A stretch of DNA of 64,000 nucleotides from Cafeteria roenbergensis (Eukaryota; Sar; Bigyra; Bicosoecida; Cafeteriaceae), in the NCBI GenBank assembly GCA_008330645.1, contig VLTN01000059.1:1-64000 (forward strand), read 5' to 3'. This document shows, one piece after another, positions 19,001-28,032 of this stretch. The notes beneath the pieces were generated by a model, which had not been told where the DNA came from, ran no database searches, and saw nothing but the letters and a program-made list of their open reading frames with translations. Both the position numbers and the translations under genes were made by a program. Position 1 is the stretch's first letter; every line of letters begins with the position of its first letter.

Positions 19001-19605
19001 CTGCCCGCCGAAACCACCTTGGGGCCACTCGTCGGGCGACTGGAGGCGCGATGCCACACGAGTCGTCGCCGCCGGAATCGCCATCCCTGCAGCCCGTGGC
19101 CGGCCCTCTGGAGTCGCCAGCCTCTGCCGAGCAGCCTGGAGGTCGTGCAGCCGAGTGTCTCGCGTCGTCCTCAGCGACTCGCCGGGCGCCGAAAGAGGCG
19201 GCTTCCTGGTCGGCGCGGCCGCAACCGCAGGCAGCCGCAGCAGAGGCAGCGCCCAGTCACGCACAGGTCGGCCGTTTGGAGTTGGATCGCACACACTATT
19301 CACCCCCCGCAGCGACGGGCGCATGGGGGCTCGCAGAGCCTGAATTCCCCTCCAGCAGCAGACTTCCCGCAAGCTCCGACTCGCGGGCCGAGGTGGAGGA
19401 GCTCGTGGAGGCCCACCAGGTGGCGGACGAGCGGCGCAGGCTTGGGGTGGCCATGGCGCGGGCTCGGCAGCGGCGCGCAGGAAGGCTCAGGCTGCTGGCC
19501 CGCCAGCAGCGGCTCGCTCAGCGGCTTGCGGGACAGCAGCGGCCGGCCTCTGCGGGAGCGGCTCGTGGCTCGCCAGCAGCCGCCCCGTCCACTGCGTGGG
19601 CGTAG
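16042..19605 (+). CDS. BART-domain (CFAP36/ARL2BP-like) protein with long disordered tail
   Basis: Single exon, 1187 aa, ATG at 16042 (MDAEVWVEAAAQF). Residues 1-130 match the BART fold that binds ARL2/ARL3 GTPases and occurs in CFAP36: AEWSRMVEEFLDSKCAAF, an acidic/Ser stretch, HSLYESYSAFCNLRETLVAT, then LFQYDTAAHAGETDFHAFCR. The middle 900 residues are Pro/Ser/Ala/Gly-rich and look disordered, with short helices (for example EQDEALLRALATDEAESRR). The C-terminus has basic helical segments (EDQLHALLQAHRSNLAAERG; EELVEAHQVADERRRLG; ARQRRAGRLRLLARQQRLAQ) that may be coiled coil. BART proteins of this type act at cilia or with small GTPases, which would fit a flagellated cell. The domain call rests on pattern recall. 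Confidence 0.6.
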   Translation: MDAEVWVEAAAQFASGAEWSRMVEEFLDSKCAAFAGADAALSSGSGADHSLYESYSAFCNLRETLVATMAAEVGADPARLGTQLQAHLRTASGAGSALPRDQLATLFQYDTAAHAGETDFHAFCRSMAARAAALSGAAPQAPASPQTGTARAPGTPAPPLPAPSAGGEPATDHLVALALSTADPDAVAAVAAQALSDTAASPELRRWAAAAVRHANAGDRVAAAWGEQDEALLRALATDEAESRREVKEARDALELASAWAANAAARAPSAATPAREHGRPVPGAAVAQQDQEHLTPLRRAPPQAGPGGGDGGFAWWSGVWQDDDGTSPASRAAALAAELVWTTHAAMVTADTVAACRGRSLARASALEAASYAQAGAGLGRVAGVPTRDSVVSANSAILVAMSDAMHKARASEGAMPRDGAGELEESDSAAQAAMETGGSLAAALDSLGPDAFTPSGRGQPSLADDILDWALAERDSALLQRRVAVLLDAMESLNQVLRASGDVPGGAVLVLDPELLRDSATGDSDCDGALAGPAALPEAQRPVASGTPSPRRLPPLSRPPAAGNLRGGDRLADQEQRLPAVEEGAEPPTTLLPLASGPQWPGARAGRLADLASRPPAEPAAGPVSSSPALGPVRLPGLALPPSRDGEQGAASTALPTEREVSGAEAQPASGGLQSDRQRSGGEAGHAPQAGRGQAHAGGGPGVRQVPPEPSRSAEVSTSVSGSPAGRRDSPANDSMGKPRTGPVASASMSPTAVPAKRAGSRPVLSAEPALSPPGQGTTEPQVGSGDCSEGLAPDGECENDGTLASFAGPIHDAASPALSGAPPVEHGEAAPQAEWLSNEPEPTADEPKHRPSAGLDSAVALAKCARESEQTGPSSGLVASAGRQRTWDAGIASSVSVQAGEAHPSPPPGHGARATMLNEGSSPVLQSLPPLTKARAKPKAGTAEDQLHALLQAHRSNLAAERGARQEVRAHQQGRSHATVRRNAARRNHLGATRRATGGAMPHESSPPESPSLQPVAGPLESPASAEQPGGRAAECLASSSATRRAPKEAASWSARPQPQAAAAEAAPSHAQVGRLELDRTHYSPPAATGAWGLAEPEFPSSSRLPASSDSRAEVEELVEAHQVADERRRLGVAMARARQRRAGRLRLLARQQRLAQRLAGQQRPASAGAARGSPAAAPSTAWA

Positions 19606-19880
19606 ATCGCTCCGTTGCGGCCAGGGCGTGAGCGATGCGTGAGCAGCGAGGCGGCGCGCGTCCTGAGTGGCAGCTTTGGCCACAAAGCTGCGAGTGCCGG
19701 AGCTTCCGGCCTGCATGGATGCGGAGCCGTGCACGCGCCACCCCGCCCCCTGCCAGTCTCAGTGGCGGCGAGCGCATGCACCGCACGGCAGCGCAGGGGC
19801 AAAGCCTGATTGAAAGATGCCACACAAAAACAAACAAAACGCGAACTCCCCGTCCCTCGCACGTGGCCCCCGCTCCGGCC

Positions 19881-21586
19881 CTACTGGCGGGCAGGCCCCC
19901 CTTCAGGCAAGGCGTCAGGCTCATCGCCGTCGTCGTCCTGGCCGCCAATGACCACGCCGGTCCTGGGCACGCCGCGCTCCACAGCGGACAGGGCCCGCAG
20001 CCCCTCGGGGTTGACGAGCGACCGGTCAATCTTGCCCTCGTCCGCCAGCTGCTGCAGGTGCGACGCAAGCGCGAAGCAGCGACGAGAGGTGAGGCCCTCC
20101 AACGGCACGTCGTCGGCGGGGCGAATCTCGCGAGTGGCCGTGTGCCAAAACGTGAGGCGGCCGTCGACCTGCACCTCCTCCCGCCACTCGCCCTCGAAGA
20201 GGCGGCGTTGCCTCTGCAGCCTGTCCTCGTACGTCTCACCCAGCGCCGGGCTCCACGTGATCCAGCCCCTGTAGACGTCCTCGGCCGGCTGTGTTGCGAT
20301 GGAGAGCAGCTCGTTGCGGGTCCAGTCGGCGAGCGCGATAACGTCCTCCACCGACGCAGACTCGTCGCCCTGGAACACGCCCTTGAACAGCGCGGCCGCC
20401 AGCTCCATGTTGTCGTCGTCCTGCCTGATGGCCGCGTCGTACTCGAGCATGTCCACGAAGGTGGCCTTTTGCACGTTCTCCAGCTGCTTGTTGACGGACA
20501 GCTCCGCGACACCCACGTTGCGGATGCGGTGGAGGGTGTCGTCCCAGAACACCTGGAAGAGCTCCTTGTCGGCCGTGCGGCCGTTGAACAGCCCCGGGTT
20601 GTGGAAGTCCACCATGAAGCGCTTGTGCAGCAGCCACACGTGCAGGGCGAGCAGGCTGTGCTCTGTGATGAAGGTGCGCTCGAGGTTCAGTGCTGCGTAC
20701 AAGGAGTGGCGGCGGTGGAGGCAGGGGACGGGGCAAGAGGGTTGAATGGAGCGCGGGCACGGATGGCGGGTCGGTTTGGCGGGGTCGGCCGGTGCGGCCG
20801 GCGGAGGCAGCGGCACGACCGAGTGGGCGGCGAGGCGGGCCGCCCCGCATCAGCGGCCAAACGTGGCTGGCGTCGGAGCGCTCGGCGGCCCACCCGCCCG
20901 AACGCTTGCCCGGCCTTCCGTGCGTCAGGCCGTTCTCACCTTCAAACCATGAGTTCTGCGTGGCTTGCTCCTCGATGGAGCGCCACGTTGACTCGGCGTT
21001 GACGATTTGCTGACTCCACTTGGAGTTCGTCAGCGTCAGCGTCATCCAAGGCATGAACGCCTTGTCCGTGAAAGTCAGAGGCCTGGGCTGGAAGAGGCTC
21101 TCACGAAGCACCGGCATGTTCTTCGAGAGCAACTGGCGCTCGACCTGGTGCATCGGTGCGAGTTGCTTCGCAGACACGGGCTGCGTCGCTGTGCTGAGCG
21201 AGTCGGCAGGCGCGGCTCCTTTGGCTGCCGCCGGCGCCACGGCCTCCTCGCTGGACCGGTCAGAACACAAGTGCGAGCTGGAAAAGTGCCTTGCGCCCGG
21301 CGCAAGCGGAGCCTGGCCGAGCGTCAGAAATGCCGAGCTGCTCGCGCCGCCCAAGTTCCTGCAATCGCTCGCACGCGCGCGGGCGGGGAGGATCAGGCGA
21401 CAGTCGAAGGCGCACGCACCGCACGCAAACCAGCCCTCGACGCTCGCAAAGGCACCGAGCCTGACAGCACATTGGGCAGCAGCAGCTGCGCGGCAACGAG
21501 CGAAATGCCCCGAGCGCCGCAGAATCAGCTCACAGCCGGGCGCTGAGGCCTGCAGCGCGGCCCAGGCGCTTCGACGCGCTGAGCAT
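19881..21586 (-). CDS. UQCC1: Ubiquinol-cytochrome c chaperone (UQCC1/CBP3-like)
   Basis: An assembly factor for mitochondrial complex III that helps cytochrome b synthesis and insertion. Three exons (21586-21534, 21358-20940, 20692-19881) encode 427 aa. The first exon is only 53 bp and encodes a textbook presequence, MLSASKRLGRAAGLSARL; splicing (phase 2) continues NLGGASSSAF, with a likely processing site at ARHFSS. The chaperone core follows: FITEHSLLALHVWLLHKRFM, LFQVFWDDTLHRIRNVGVAE, VNKQLENVQ and DMLEYDAAIRQ. After about residue 290 there is an extension with a WW-like WREEVQVDGRLTFWHTATRE segment not typical of CBP3. Introns of 175 and 247 bp use GTGAG/GCAG. The micro-exon is easily missed by gene finders. 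Confidence 0.85.
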
Positions 21587-21881
21587 GGCAGGCAAGCACC
21601 GGCTCGCCCCCTGGGCTGACGGCTGCTTGGCGGTGGCCGGTCCGGCCGCAGCGGCGAGGCGCGTTCGGCGGTGCTGGCAGAGCCGCGCCGAAGCTGCCCC
21701 GGACGAACGTGAGTGCGTGGGCGTTTGTTGTTGTTGTGCGCGTGCGCGCGCGAAGAGCATTTGTATGTTCAACCCCCCCCCACACACACAAAAAAAAGCG
21801 CCCCTCGGCGAATCGTGACCCACTGCGCCCAAAGTGGCGCTCTCAGCACGCTTGAGTTGCCGTCTTGGGAACGGGGACAAA
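21587..21881. other. Intergenic region with C/CA/A-rich low-complexity tract
   Basis: Lies between the hydrolase stop and the UQCC1 start, both on the minus strand. Positions 21773-21799 hold a C-run, then a CA repeat, then an A-run. No coding signal is seen. Confidence 0.4.
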
Positions 21882-24800
21882 TCAGCACCGCATGACTGCC
21901 GAAGCCGCCGCGTCCAGCGACGAAGAGTCGCCCGTTTGCTCCCAAACACCAGCTGCGAGGAAGGCGGCATCGCCCTCCGCGAGCAGTCGCGGGCCGGCGA
22001 GCAGCAAGCCCGGCACAGCGTTCGTCCACGGCGCCCGGGTCATGGGCGGCACCGTCGGCGCCGCGAGCACGGCGTGGAGCGACCATGCTAGCGACCCGCG
22101 CGCCGCGTCCACCGCACCGACTGAGTCCAGAACGAGCAGCGGTGAGCGCGTCGCGCCGGCGTCGACAAAGCCGACGGACAGAACTGCCCCCTGCGACCCG
22201 CTGCCGCCCGTGGCGGCGAGCGACTCTGAGCAGCGGCGAGCCAGCCCGCAGAGGCCGGCGGGGATCACGGCGCTCGCGTTTGCGCCCGCGTGCGGTCCAG
22301 CGGCCCGCCTCAGCCACAGGTTGCTCCCTGCGCCCCCGACGGCAATGACTGCGTCGCCGCGCCGGACCTGCGACTCCGCCAGCCCGGGCACGGCGTCCGC
22401 CACGATGCTAACGTGCGCGTCCGCGGCTAGCGCCCCGTGGGAGGCGATGAAGGCTGCCAGCGCGTTCCTCTGCGTCATCTCGTCCTCGTGGCAAGCCTGC
22501 TCCGTGCCGTTGCGCAGCAGGCAGCGGGACCCGACCACGATGGTCACTGGCCGCCTCCACACGTCCCGGGCGAAGGAGGCCGGCCAAGGGCGCCGCGGGG
22601 CGGCCGCGGCGGGCCGCACGCCTCCCTTGGGCTGCACCTCGGCGGACTCGGCGTCGAGGCCAGCGCCAGCGAAGGGCCCCCCCGCCCGCCCCCGATCGCG
22701 CGCCGCGGGGGGAAACTGCACGCTCACCCGCACAGCGCGCAGCGGTCTGTCGGGGTCGCGAGAGCAAACGCCCGACTGCTCCGCGGACCACAGCTCGCGG
22801 CCGGACGCGTCGCGCACGACTGAGGGCGGGGCAAACTCCGCCCATGGCTCTGCCAGCTCCGCAGCCGGCACGCCGGCCAGGCCGAGCTCGCCGGCAAGCC
22901 GCGACACTGCTGCAGAGAGCAGGCCCGCCTGACTGGGTCCGGGCGTCACGCGCTGCCACGCGCTGGACGAGTTGGGGAGCAGGCGCGCTCGCTGGACAAG
23001 CGCCGCGGGGCGCCCGGCAGCGCAGAGGACGGTCGTGTCGAGGCGGAGCGCAGCCACATTGCCGTGGGAGAGAAGGGTCCACACAACCGGCCCGCGCTCC
23101 GCGGAGTCGCCAGCACCGCCGCAGGCTGACACGGACACGCCCACGGTCGCGACCGCCACCCCGCCTGCGGTACCGCGACGAGCAATGGCGAGGCCCCGCC
23201 GACCCTCGGCCTCCTGGTCGTCGCCCACGCTCACTGAAAACACGCCGGCCACCCAAGCCTCGTCCAGGACGCGCCGCTCGCCGGCCTGCGGCGGGGCGCA
23301 CGTGGCCGAGGAGGCGGGCCTGGCCGTTGCGGGGTTGCCCTGCGCGCTCAGCGCACCGTCCGCCGCTGCCTGCCAGGCGCGGACCCCTGCCGCGTCGGAC
23401 GGGCGAGAGGCGCAGGCGGCCATGAAGGCCCTCGAGGCGCAGTCTGCCAGCACGCCTCCGTCGTTGGGCGAGCGCGTGTCCCAGAACCAGTGGCCCTTTC
23501 CGGGAATCTGCTCCAGGCGCAGCCAGGCCGAGGAGACGGCCGGCGGCGCGACAGCCGCCGCCCCTGCCCGGACCAGCGCCGCGAGTGAGGCCGCCCTGCG
23601 CGCCTGCGCGGCCCCCACCGCCCTCGCCCCGCGCCTGGAGAAGAGTGGCGGCACCGTCGCGTCGTCCGCCCCAGTGCGAACCACGGTGGGGACGCCCGCC
23701 GCCACGTCTGCGGCGTTGGCTTCGGCGTCGTTCCCCACCACGCACGAGTGGAGCACACCCCTGAGCCCGCCGTCCGACCGGCCCCAGTGCGCCGCGGCCG
23801 CGTCCACGGGGCCGAGCAGCAGGTTGGCGTCCGAGTACGCCTCCTTGCTCAGCCAGCCAGCCCCCGGCCACGCGCACACGGCTCTGCCAGCGCCCCGCGA
23901 CAGGGCCACCCACGCCCCGTGGCCGCCCATCGAGTGACCCGCCCACAGCACTCGCTGCCCGTCGGGCGTCGGCTGGCACGGCCACCAGCGGCCCACCGCC
24001 GCCAGCGCCCCCCGGTCGCGGCAGACGCCCTCCCAGTCGAGGGCTCCAGCCCCGGCCGACGCCCCCGCCAGCCCTGACGTGGACTGGGCGGCGGCCCCAG
24101 CGCCGACAAGCCGCCTTGCAGCCTCCGCAAGCCGCCCCAGCAGCAGCGGCACGGCCGCCACCGCCGCAGACACGGTGCCCTGCCCGTGGGGACCCTCCCA
24201 GTTGTGGGCGCCGCGCCGCTCCGGGGCCACCACCACCCAGGCGGGCACGCCAAACTCGAACCCGCCAGCGTCGGCCACGCTGGGCGCGGGGACCCCGCCG
24301 AGGCGCTCGCTCAGCGCCGCCGCAGCGCGCGTTGAGCCCGGCCGCCTGCCCGCCTTGAAGGCGTCGGCCTGGGAGGCGGCGCTCACGCCGGTCCCGTGCA
24401 GTGACACCAGCAGCGGCGGGCCGGCCGCGAAGGGGGATTCAACGGCCAGGTCTGCAGTGTCGCGGCCCGTGCCGGCCGCGGCAGCAGCTGCCCACGCCGG
24501 CACGCCCCCGGCAGAGCCGGCACCGCACTGCCCACCCCGGCGATCGGGCGCAGCTGGGGGAAGCGGCAGCACAACGGTTGCAGTGAGGGCCGCGCCGCCC
24601 GCGGCGGTGGCGAGACGGAAGCTGGTGGTGGCCGCCTCGCCCGCCGTTCGGCAGCGCACCACCGCCGCCAGCTCTGCCACCAGGACAGGCTCCGCTGGCT
24701 CTGCCGCTCCGAGAGACGGCGCCAGCACGCCCAGCAGCGACACCTGCAGCCGGGCAGCCGGGGCGCCGGGCGGGCACACGCCCTCTGGCAGGGCGATGAC

Positions 24801-26735
24801 CGCGGCCGCGCCGGGCTCTCGCGCCGCCTCCGCCTCCGCCGCTGCTGTGCTGGCGTGCCCCCCGCCCGCGCCCTCCCAGGGGCCTGGCGTCGCGGCCAGC
24901 GCCCCGCTGGCTTCCTCGGACAGCGGAACAGGCAGCACGGCGGCCTGCCCTGCACCGAGGTGGACAGCCCCCGCAGCGCAGACATGCCCCCGGCCGCCGC
25001 GCCCCTGGCTGGTCTTGACCGCGACCACGCCTGGTGCGCACCCGGGGCCGGCCGGCGCGTCGAGCGGGGCAGCGGCGCCCCACACCACCCTGCCGGAGGA
25101 CCACTGGCCGAGGCCCCCCGCCCCGGCCCCGTCCGCCGTGACCCTTGCCTCAGACGCGACCAGCGCGACGGGGCGCGCCCCCACCGCGAGCCTGGCGCCC
25201 ACCCACGCGCCCGCAAGCACGGCGCTGCTGCTCGCCTCGGGGCCCCACTCCGGGTCGACGCGCACCGCGTCCGGCGCAGACACGAGACCCGACCGCTCCG
25301 CCGCCAGGGCCGGCGCGTCAGCCTGGCGGCGGAACGCCCTCACAGAGCACGCCAGCGAGGCGCGCGCGCGCCCGCGCAGCCGGGACACCAGCTCGTACGG
25401 CCCCGCAGGCAGCCGGCCCGACCAGGACGCCCATCCCCCGCCGTACACGTCGGCGGCCAGCGGCAGAGCCCTGTCCCACCCGCCGCCCCCAGCCTCCGCG
25501 GCGGGGCGCACCAGCCACACGGCCGTGGGCCCCGAGCACGCGACAACGAGCGTGGCCGCCTCCGGCAGGCTGAGCGAGGACACGGCCCAGCCCTGCACCT
25601 CCAGCACGGCGGCCGTCCCCACACCCTGCACCAGCGCGTTCCAGGCCGCCCCCTCTGCCCCCGCCTCGGCTGCCAGCGCGCGCGCAACAGGCGCGGCCTC
25701 CAGACCGCCGGCGCCGTCGGCGAACGCGAGGCTGTCGGCTGGACGCTGCGCGCTCGGGGCAGATGCGGCCACGCTCCACTTAGCGCCGCCCTCTACCACC
25801 TCAGACGGGGACGCGTACAGAGCGTCCCCGCGGGCGAAGCCTGGGCCGAGGATGCCGGCGCCGGGCGCCGACCCGCCAAACAGGCCGTCCCCGCCCGAGT
25901 CGCCCACCGGGTCGGCCTCCACCTCCAGCTTGCCCGCCGACCACGGGCCCAGCCACAGCCAGCCGTCCAGCACGCCGCAGGCGTCCGCCCCCGTTGAGCC
26001 GCCCCCCCTGTGAGCCCGACCGGCTCTGCCGCCTCCCAGCTCCACGCGGCAGCGCGAGCGGGCCAACATCCGCAGCGCCTGCATGTCCGCTCCGCTGACC
26101 CCCAGGACCTGCCCCACGGTGGCGGGCGGGGCCTCGTCGCCGGTGCCAAGCACCCTGTCTGCCGCCGTTGCGGGCTGTCTTGGCGCCTCGCGAAGCATCG
26201 CACGGGCGACGCGCTCGAACCCAGTCGGCGCCGGAGACGCCAGTGACGAGGCCAGGCGCCCAAGCCAGTACGGGCCGCGCCGCCGGTCGGCCAGCCACCG
26301 CGGGGGGGCGCCCAACGGGTCGGCGGAGGCTCCGCGGTCCAGGTGGTGCGCTGTCGCCGACGCAGCGCAAAGCACCGAGCCAGGCGAGAGCCATGCCGGG
26401 AGGATCGAGGCATTCGCCGACCACGACGCACCCGGGATCTCCTGGCTATCGCCAGGGATACCGCCCCAGCCGCTGGCAGCCTGTGGGACGATCCAGTGCG
26501 CGGACGGCGGCAAGCGCAACCTCTGCGCGCACAGCTCGGAGACTCCAACGCCGCGAGAGCTCGCCGCCGCATCCACAAACGCACCCAGTCGTGCCGCTGC
26601 CGCCTTGGCATGCGCCTGAGCCACGCTCAGTGACTTGCGGGCGGAGCGCTGCCCCGGGGTCGCCGCGCGCGTTGGCACCATGGCGCCTGCCAACGCCAGC
26701 AAAGGCAAGGCGCGCCACGCGACAGTCCACCGCAT
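21882..26735 (-). CDS. Giant secreted alpha/beta-hydrolase (1617 aa)
   Basis: Single 4.85-kb exon, ATG at 26735, with a signal peptide (WRALPLLALAGAMVPTRA). A serine-hydrolase core lies at about residues 785-1110: PLLVSLHGTGVSAAS (oxyanion region), PERRGAHNWEGPHG, LWAGHSMGGHGAW (nucleophile Ser at about 934 in GHSMGG), VVRTGADDATVPP (likely catalytic Asp at about 1023) and IPGKGHWFWD (likely catalytic His at about 1079). This complete triad resembles S9-like or PHB-depolymerase-like esterases. The N-terminal 780 residues form Ala/Gly-rich beta-type regions (for example LEVQGWAVSSLSLPEAATLV). A C-terminal module (PVTIVVGSRCL...RNALAAFIASHGA...HVSIVADAVPG) has a G-S...D...N pattern often seen in large secreted algal/fungal hydrolases. 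Substrate is unknown. Extracellular or lysosomal digestion is likely. Confidence 0.75.
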   Translation of the reverse strand: MRWTVAWRALPLLALAGAMVPTRAATPGQRSARKSLSVAQAHAKAAAARLGAFVDAAASSRGVGVSELCAQRLRLPPSAHWIVPQAASGWGGIPGDSQEIPGASWSANASILPAWLSPGSVLCAASATAHHLDRGASADPLGAPPRWLADRRRGPYWLGRLASSLASPAPTGFERVARAMLREAPRQPATAADRVLGTGDEAPPATVGQVLGVSGADMQALRMLARSRCRVELGGGRAGRAHRGGGSTGADACGVLDGWLWLGPWSAGKLEVEADPVGDSGGDGLFGGSAPGAGILGPGFARGDALYASPSEVVEGGAKWSVAASAPSAQRPADSLAFADGAGGLEAAPVARALAAEAGAEGAAWNALVQGVGTAAVLEVQGWAVSSLSLPEAATLVVACSGPTAVWLVRPAAEAGGGGWDRALPLAADVYGGGWASWSGRLPAGPYELVSRLRGRARASLACSVRAFRRQADAPALAAERSGLVSAPDAVRVDPEWGPEASSSAVLAGAWVGARLAVGARPVALVASEARVTADGAGAGGLGQWSSGRVVWGAAAPLDAPAGPGCAPGVVAVKTSQGRGGRGHVCAAGAVHLGAGQAAVLPVPLSEEASGALAATPGPWEGAGGGHASTAAAEAEAAREPGAAAVIALPEGVCPPGAPAARLQVSLLGVLAPSLGAAEPAEPVLVAELAAVVRCRTAGEAATTSFRLATAAGGAALTATVVLPLPPAAPDRRGGQCGAGSAGGVPAWAAAAAAGTGRDTADLAVESPFAAGPPLLVSLHGTGVSAASQADAFKAGRRPGSTRAAAALSERLGGVPAPSVADAGGFEFGVPAWVVVAPERRGAHNWEGPHGQGTVSAAVAAVPLLLGRLAEAARRLVGAGAAAQSTSGLAGASAGAGALDWEGVCRDRGALAAVGRWWPCQPTPDGQRVLWAGHSMGGHGAWVALSRGAGRAVCAWPGAGWLSKEAYSDANLLLGPVDAAAAHWGRSDGGLRGVLHSCVVGNDAEANAADVAAGVPTVVRTGADDATVPPLFSRRGARAVGAAQARRAASLAALVRAGAAAVAPPAVSSAWLRLEQIPGKGHWFWDTRSPNDGGVLADCASRAFMAACASRPSDAAGVRAWQAAADGALSAQGNPATARPASSATCAPPQAGERRVLDEAWVAGVFSVSVGDDQEAEGRRGLAIARRGTAGGVAVATVGVSVSACGGAGDSAERGPVVWTLLSHGNVAALRLDTTVLCAAGRPAALVQRARLLPNSSSAWQRVTPGPSQAGLLSAAVSRLAGELGLAGVPAAELAEPWAEFAPPSVVRDASGRELWSAEQSGVCSRDPDRPLRAVRVSVQFPPAARDRGRAGGPFAGAGLDAESAEVQPKGGVRPAAAAPRRPWPASFARDVWRRPVTIVVGSRCLLRNGTEQACHEDEMTQRNALAAFIASHGALAADAHVSIVADAVPGLAESQVRRGDAVIAVGGAGSNLWLRRAAGPHAGANASAVIPAGLCGLARRCSESLAATGGSGSQGAVLSVGFVDAGATRSPLLVLDSVGAVDAARGSLAWSLHAVLAAPTVPPMTRAPWTNAVPGLLLAGPRLLAEGDAAFLAAGVWEQTGDSSSLDAAASAVMRC

Positions 26736-26884
26736 TGCGGCGGGCGGCGTGGCGCCAAGGCCCTGGGCAAGGTTCGCGTCCAGCCAGCGGGATCGCCGGC
26801 ACCGGAGTGATCACGCTGAACCGCTTCGCAGCAGAGGCAAATGTGCTCTGATTCCGCGCATTATTTCATTCGACTTACAGCCTT

Positions 26885-28032
26885 GTCAAAACCAATCCAG
26901 CAATCCATCCCCGACCCGCCGATTCCATGCGTCCCGTGGTCGTGACGACGAAGGGCACAATGGAGCTCAAGTTGTCCTTTGTAGCTGAGCTCTTCTTGTA
27001 CTCCCCCATCTTGTCCTTCTCACGGCGCTCGAGAAAGGCGTCCATGCTGTGCAGGCCCTGCGTCACGTAGGACTTGCTCACCGCCGAGGTGATCTGCACG
27101 TCGACGAGACAGGTGGTCTCGAAGTCGACGTGCACCCGCAGGTCCGGTCGCTTGCGCGCGGCCTCGCTGGACCCCGGCTGGGATCCGAAGCGCGCCTGCC
27201 CGTCCTGCCAGCTGGAGGGCTCCACCACCGACTGTAGTCCCGCCGAGCGCACCGCCGCGTGCAGGACGTCGCGGACGTCGTTGTGCGCCCGGATGGTGGA
27301 GCCCTTGCCGCAGCGGCAGCGCGCCAGGTGATGTGCCACACCGGAGACCCCGCCGATGTGGACGGTGCCTCTCGCGGTGGTGTCCCGCTCCATGCACGCG
27401 CAGTTGATCGACACGCCTTCCGGCACCACGTGGTCGGCCTCGGAGGCTCCGATGCGGTACCGGCCGACCACCGCGAACTCTTCGTCCGTGAGCCCGCGGG
27501 GTCCCATCATCGTGTTGCGGAGCCAGTAGTGCGTTCCCGGCACGCACGCCTCTCGGAACGCGACCAGGTCGCTCATGACGCGCAGCATGGCCGGGTCGTC
27601 GATGTCGGCGACGCGCTTCTCCGGCGTGCCCTTGGCCAGCGCCTCGGCCCTGCAGCGTGCTGTGCAGGCCGTGCGCGCCTTGGCCAGACGGCGCAGGAAG
27701 ACACACTCGTGCTTGATGCGCAGCATGTCGTCGTGGTGCAGCATCATCTTGCGCTGCCAGGGCGCCTCGGCCTGCTCGTTCGCCCGCGCCGTCACCCCGT
27801 CGCCGTACAGGCACTCGCGGAGCTTGGCCCGCAGCCGCTCCGGCAGCTCACGCTTGGCCGGGGGCGCGGGTGATCGTGCTCCGCGAGGTCTCGCATTGCA
27901 TGCCAATCCCGGGACGTGGTGGACCTCGTCTCTTCTTCCCGGCCCGTTGACGCCTCCGGAAGAACTGGATGCTTGCCTGCCCGCGAACTGAATCGCCCTG
28001 CCGGGCAGGCCCGAATGCGCGCCCGTCGCCAA
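26885..28032 (-). mobile_element. Non-LTR retroelement, RLE-type, copy 3 (internally deleted)
   Basis: This is the longest coding copy of the family here. Homology to copy 1 runs from 27670 down to about 26920, and the frame is open upstream to about 28032. Uninterrupted here are LTDEEFAVVGRYRIGASEAD, the Cys/His cluster (CACMERDTTARGTVHI ... HHLARCRCGK), and RPDLRVHV...DVQITS. After TTTGRM the coding sequence jumps straight into a piece of the 3' UTR (GGATGGATTGCTGGATTGGT near 26890), so roughly 270 bp including the end of the ORF are missing and the UTR stops early, without a C-tract. Upstream, LPERLRAKLRECLYGDG and KMMLHHDDMLRIKHECVFLR are helical; no reverse transcriptase motifs occur. 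It lies 1 kb upstream of the NTPase-nuclease gene, in opposite orientation. Confidence 0.75.

Noticed and set aside
19487-20512. 341-codon minus-strand frame across the BART and UQCC1 3' ends
   Set aside because: It is a frame shadow of UQCC1 exon 3 and antisense to the BART gene.
21354-21358. Start of UQCC1 at 21354
   Set aside because: That codon is TTG; a splice acceptor four bases upstream and a 53-bp exon with ATG explain the N-terminus better.
24079-26013. 644-codon plus-strand frame opposite the secreted hydrolase
   Set aside because: Composition is only Ala/Pro/Ser/Arg, with no motif, while the minus strand carries the full hydrolase triad.
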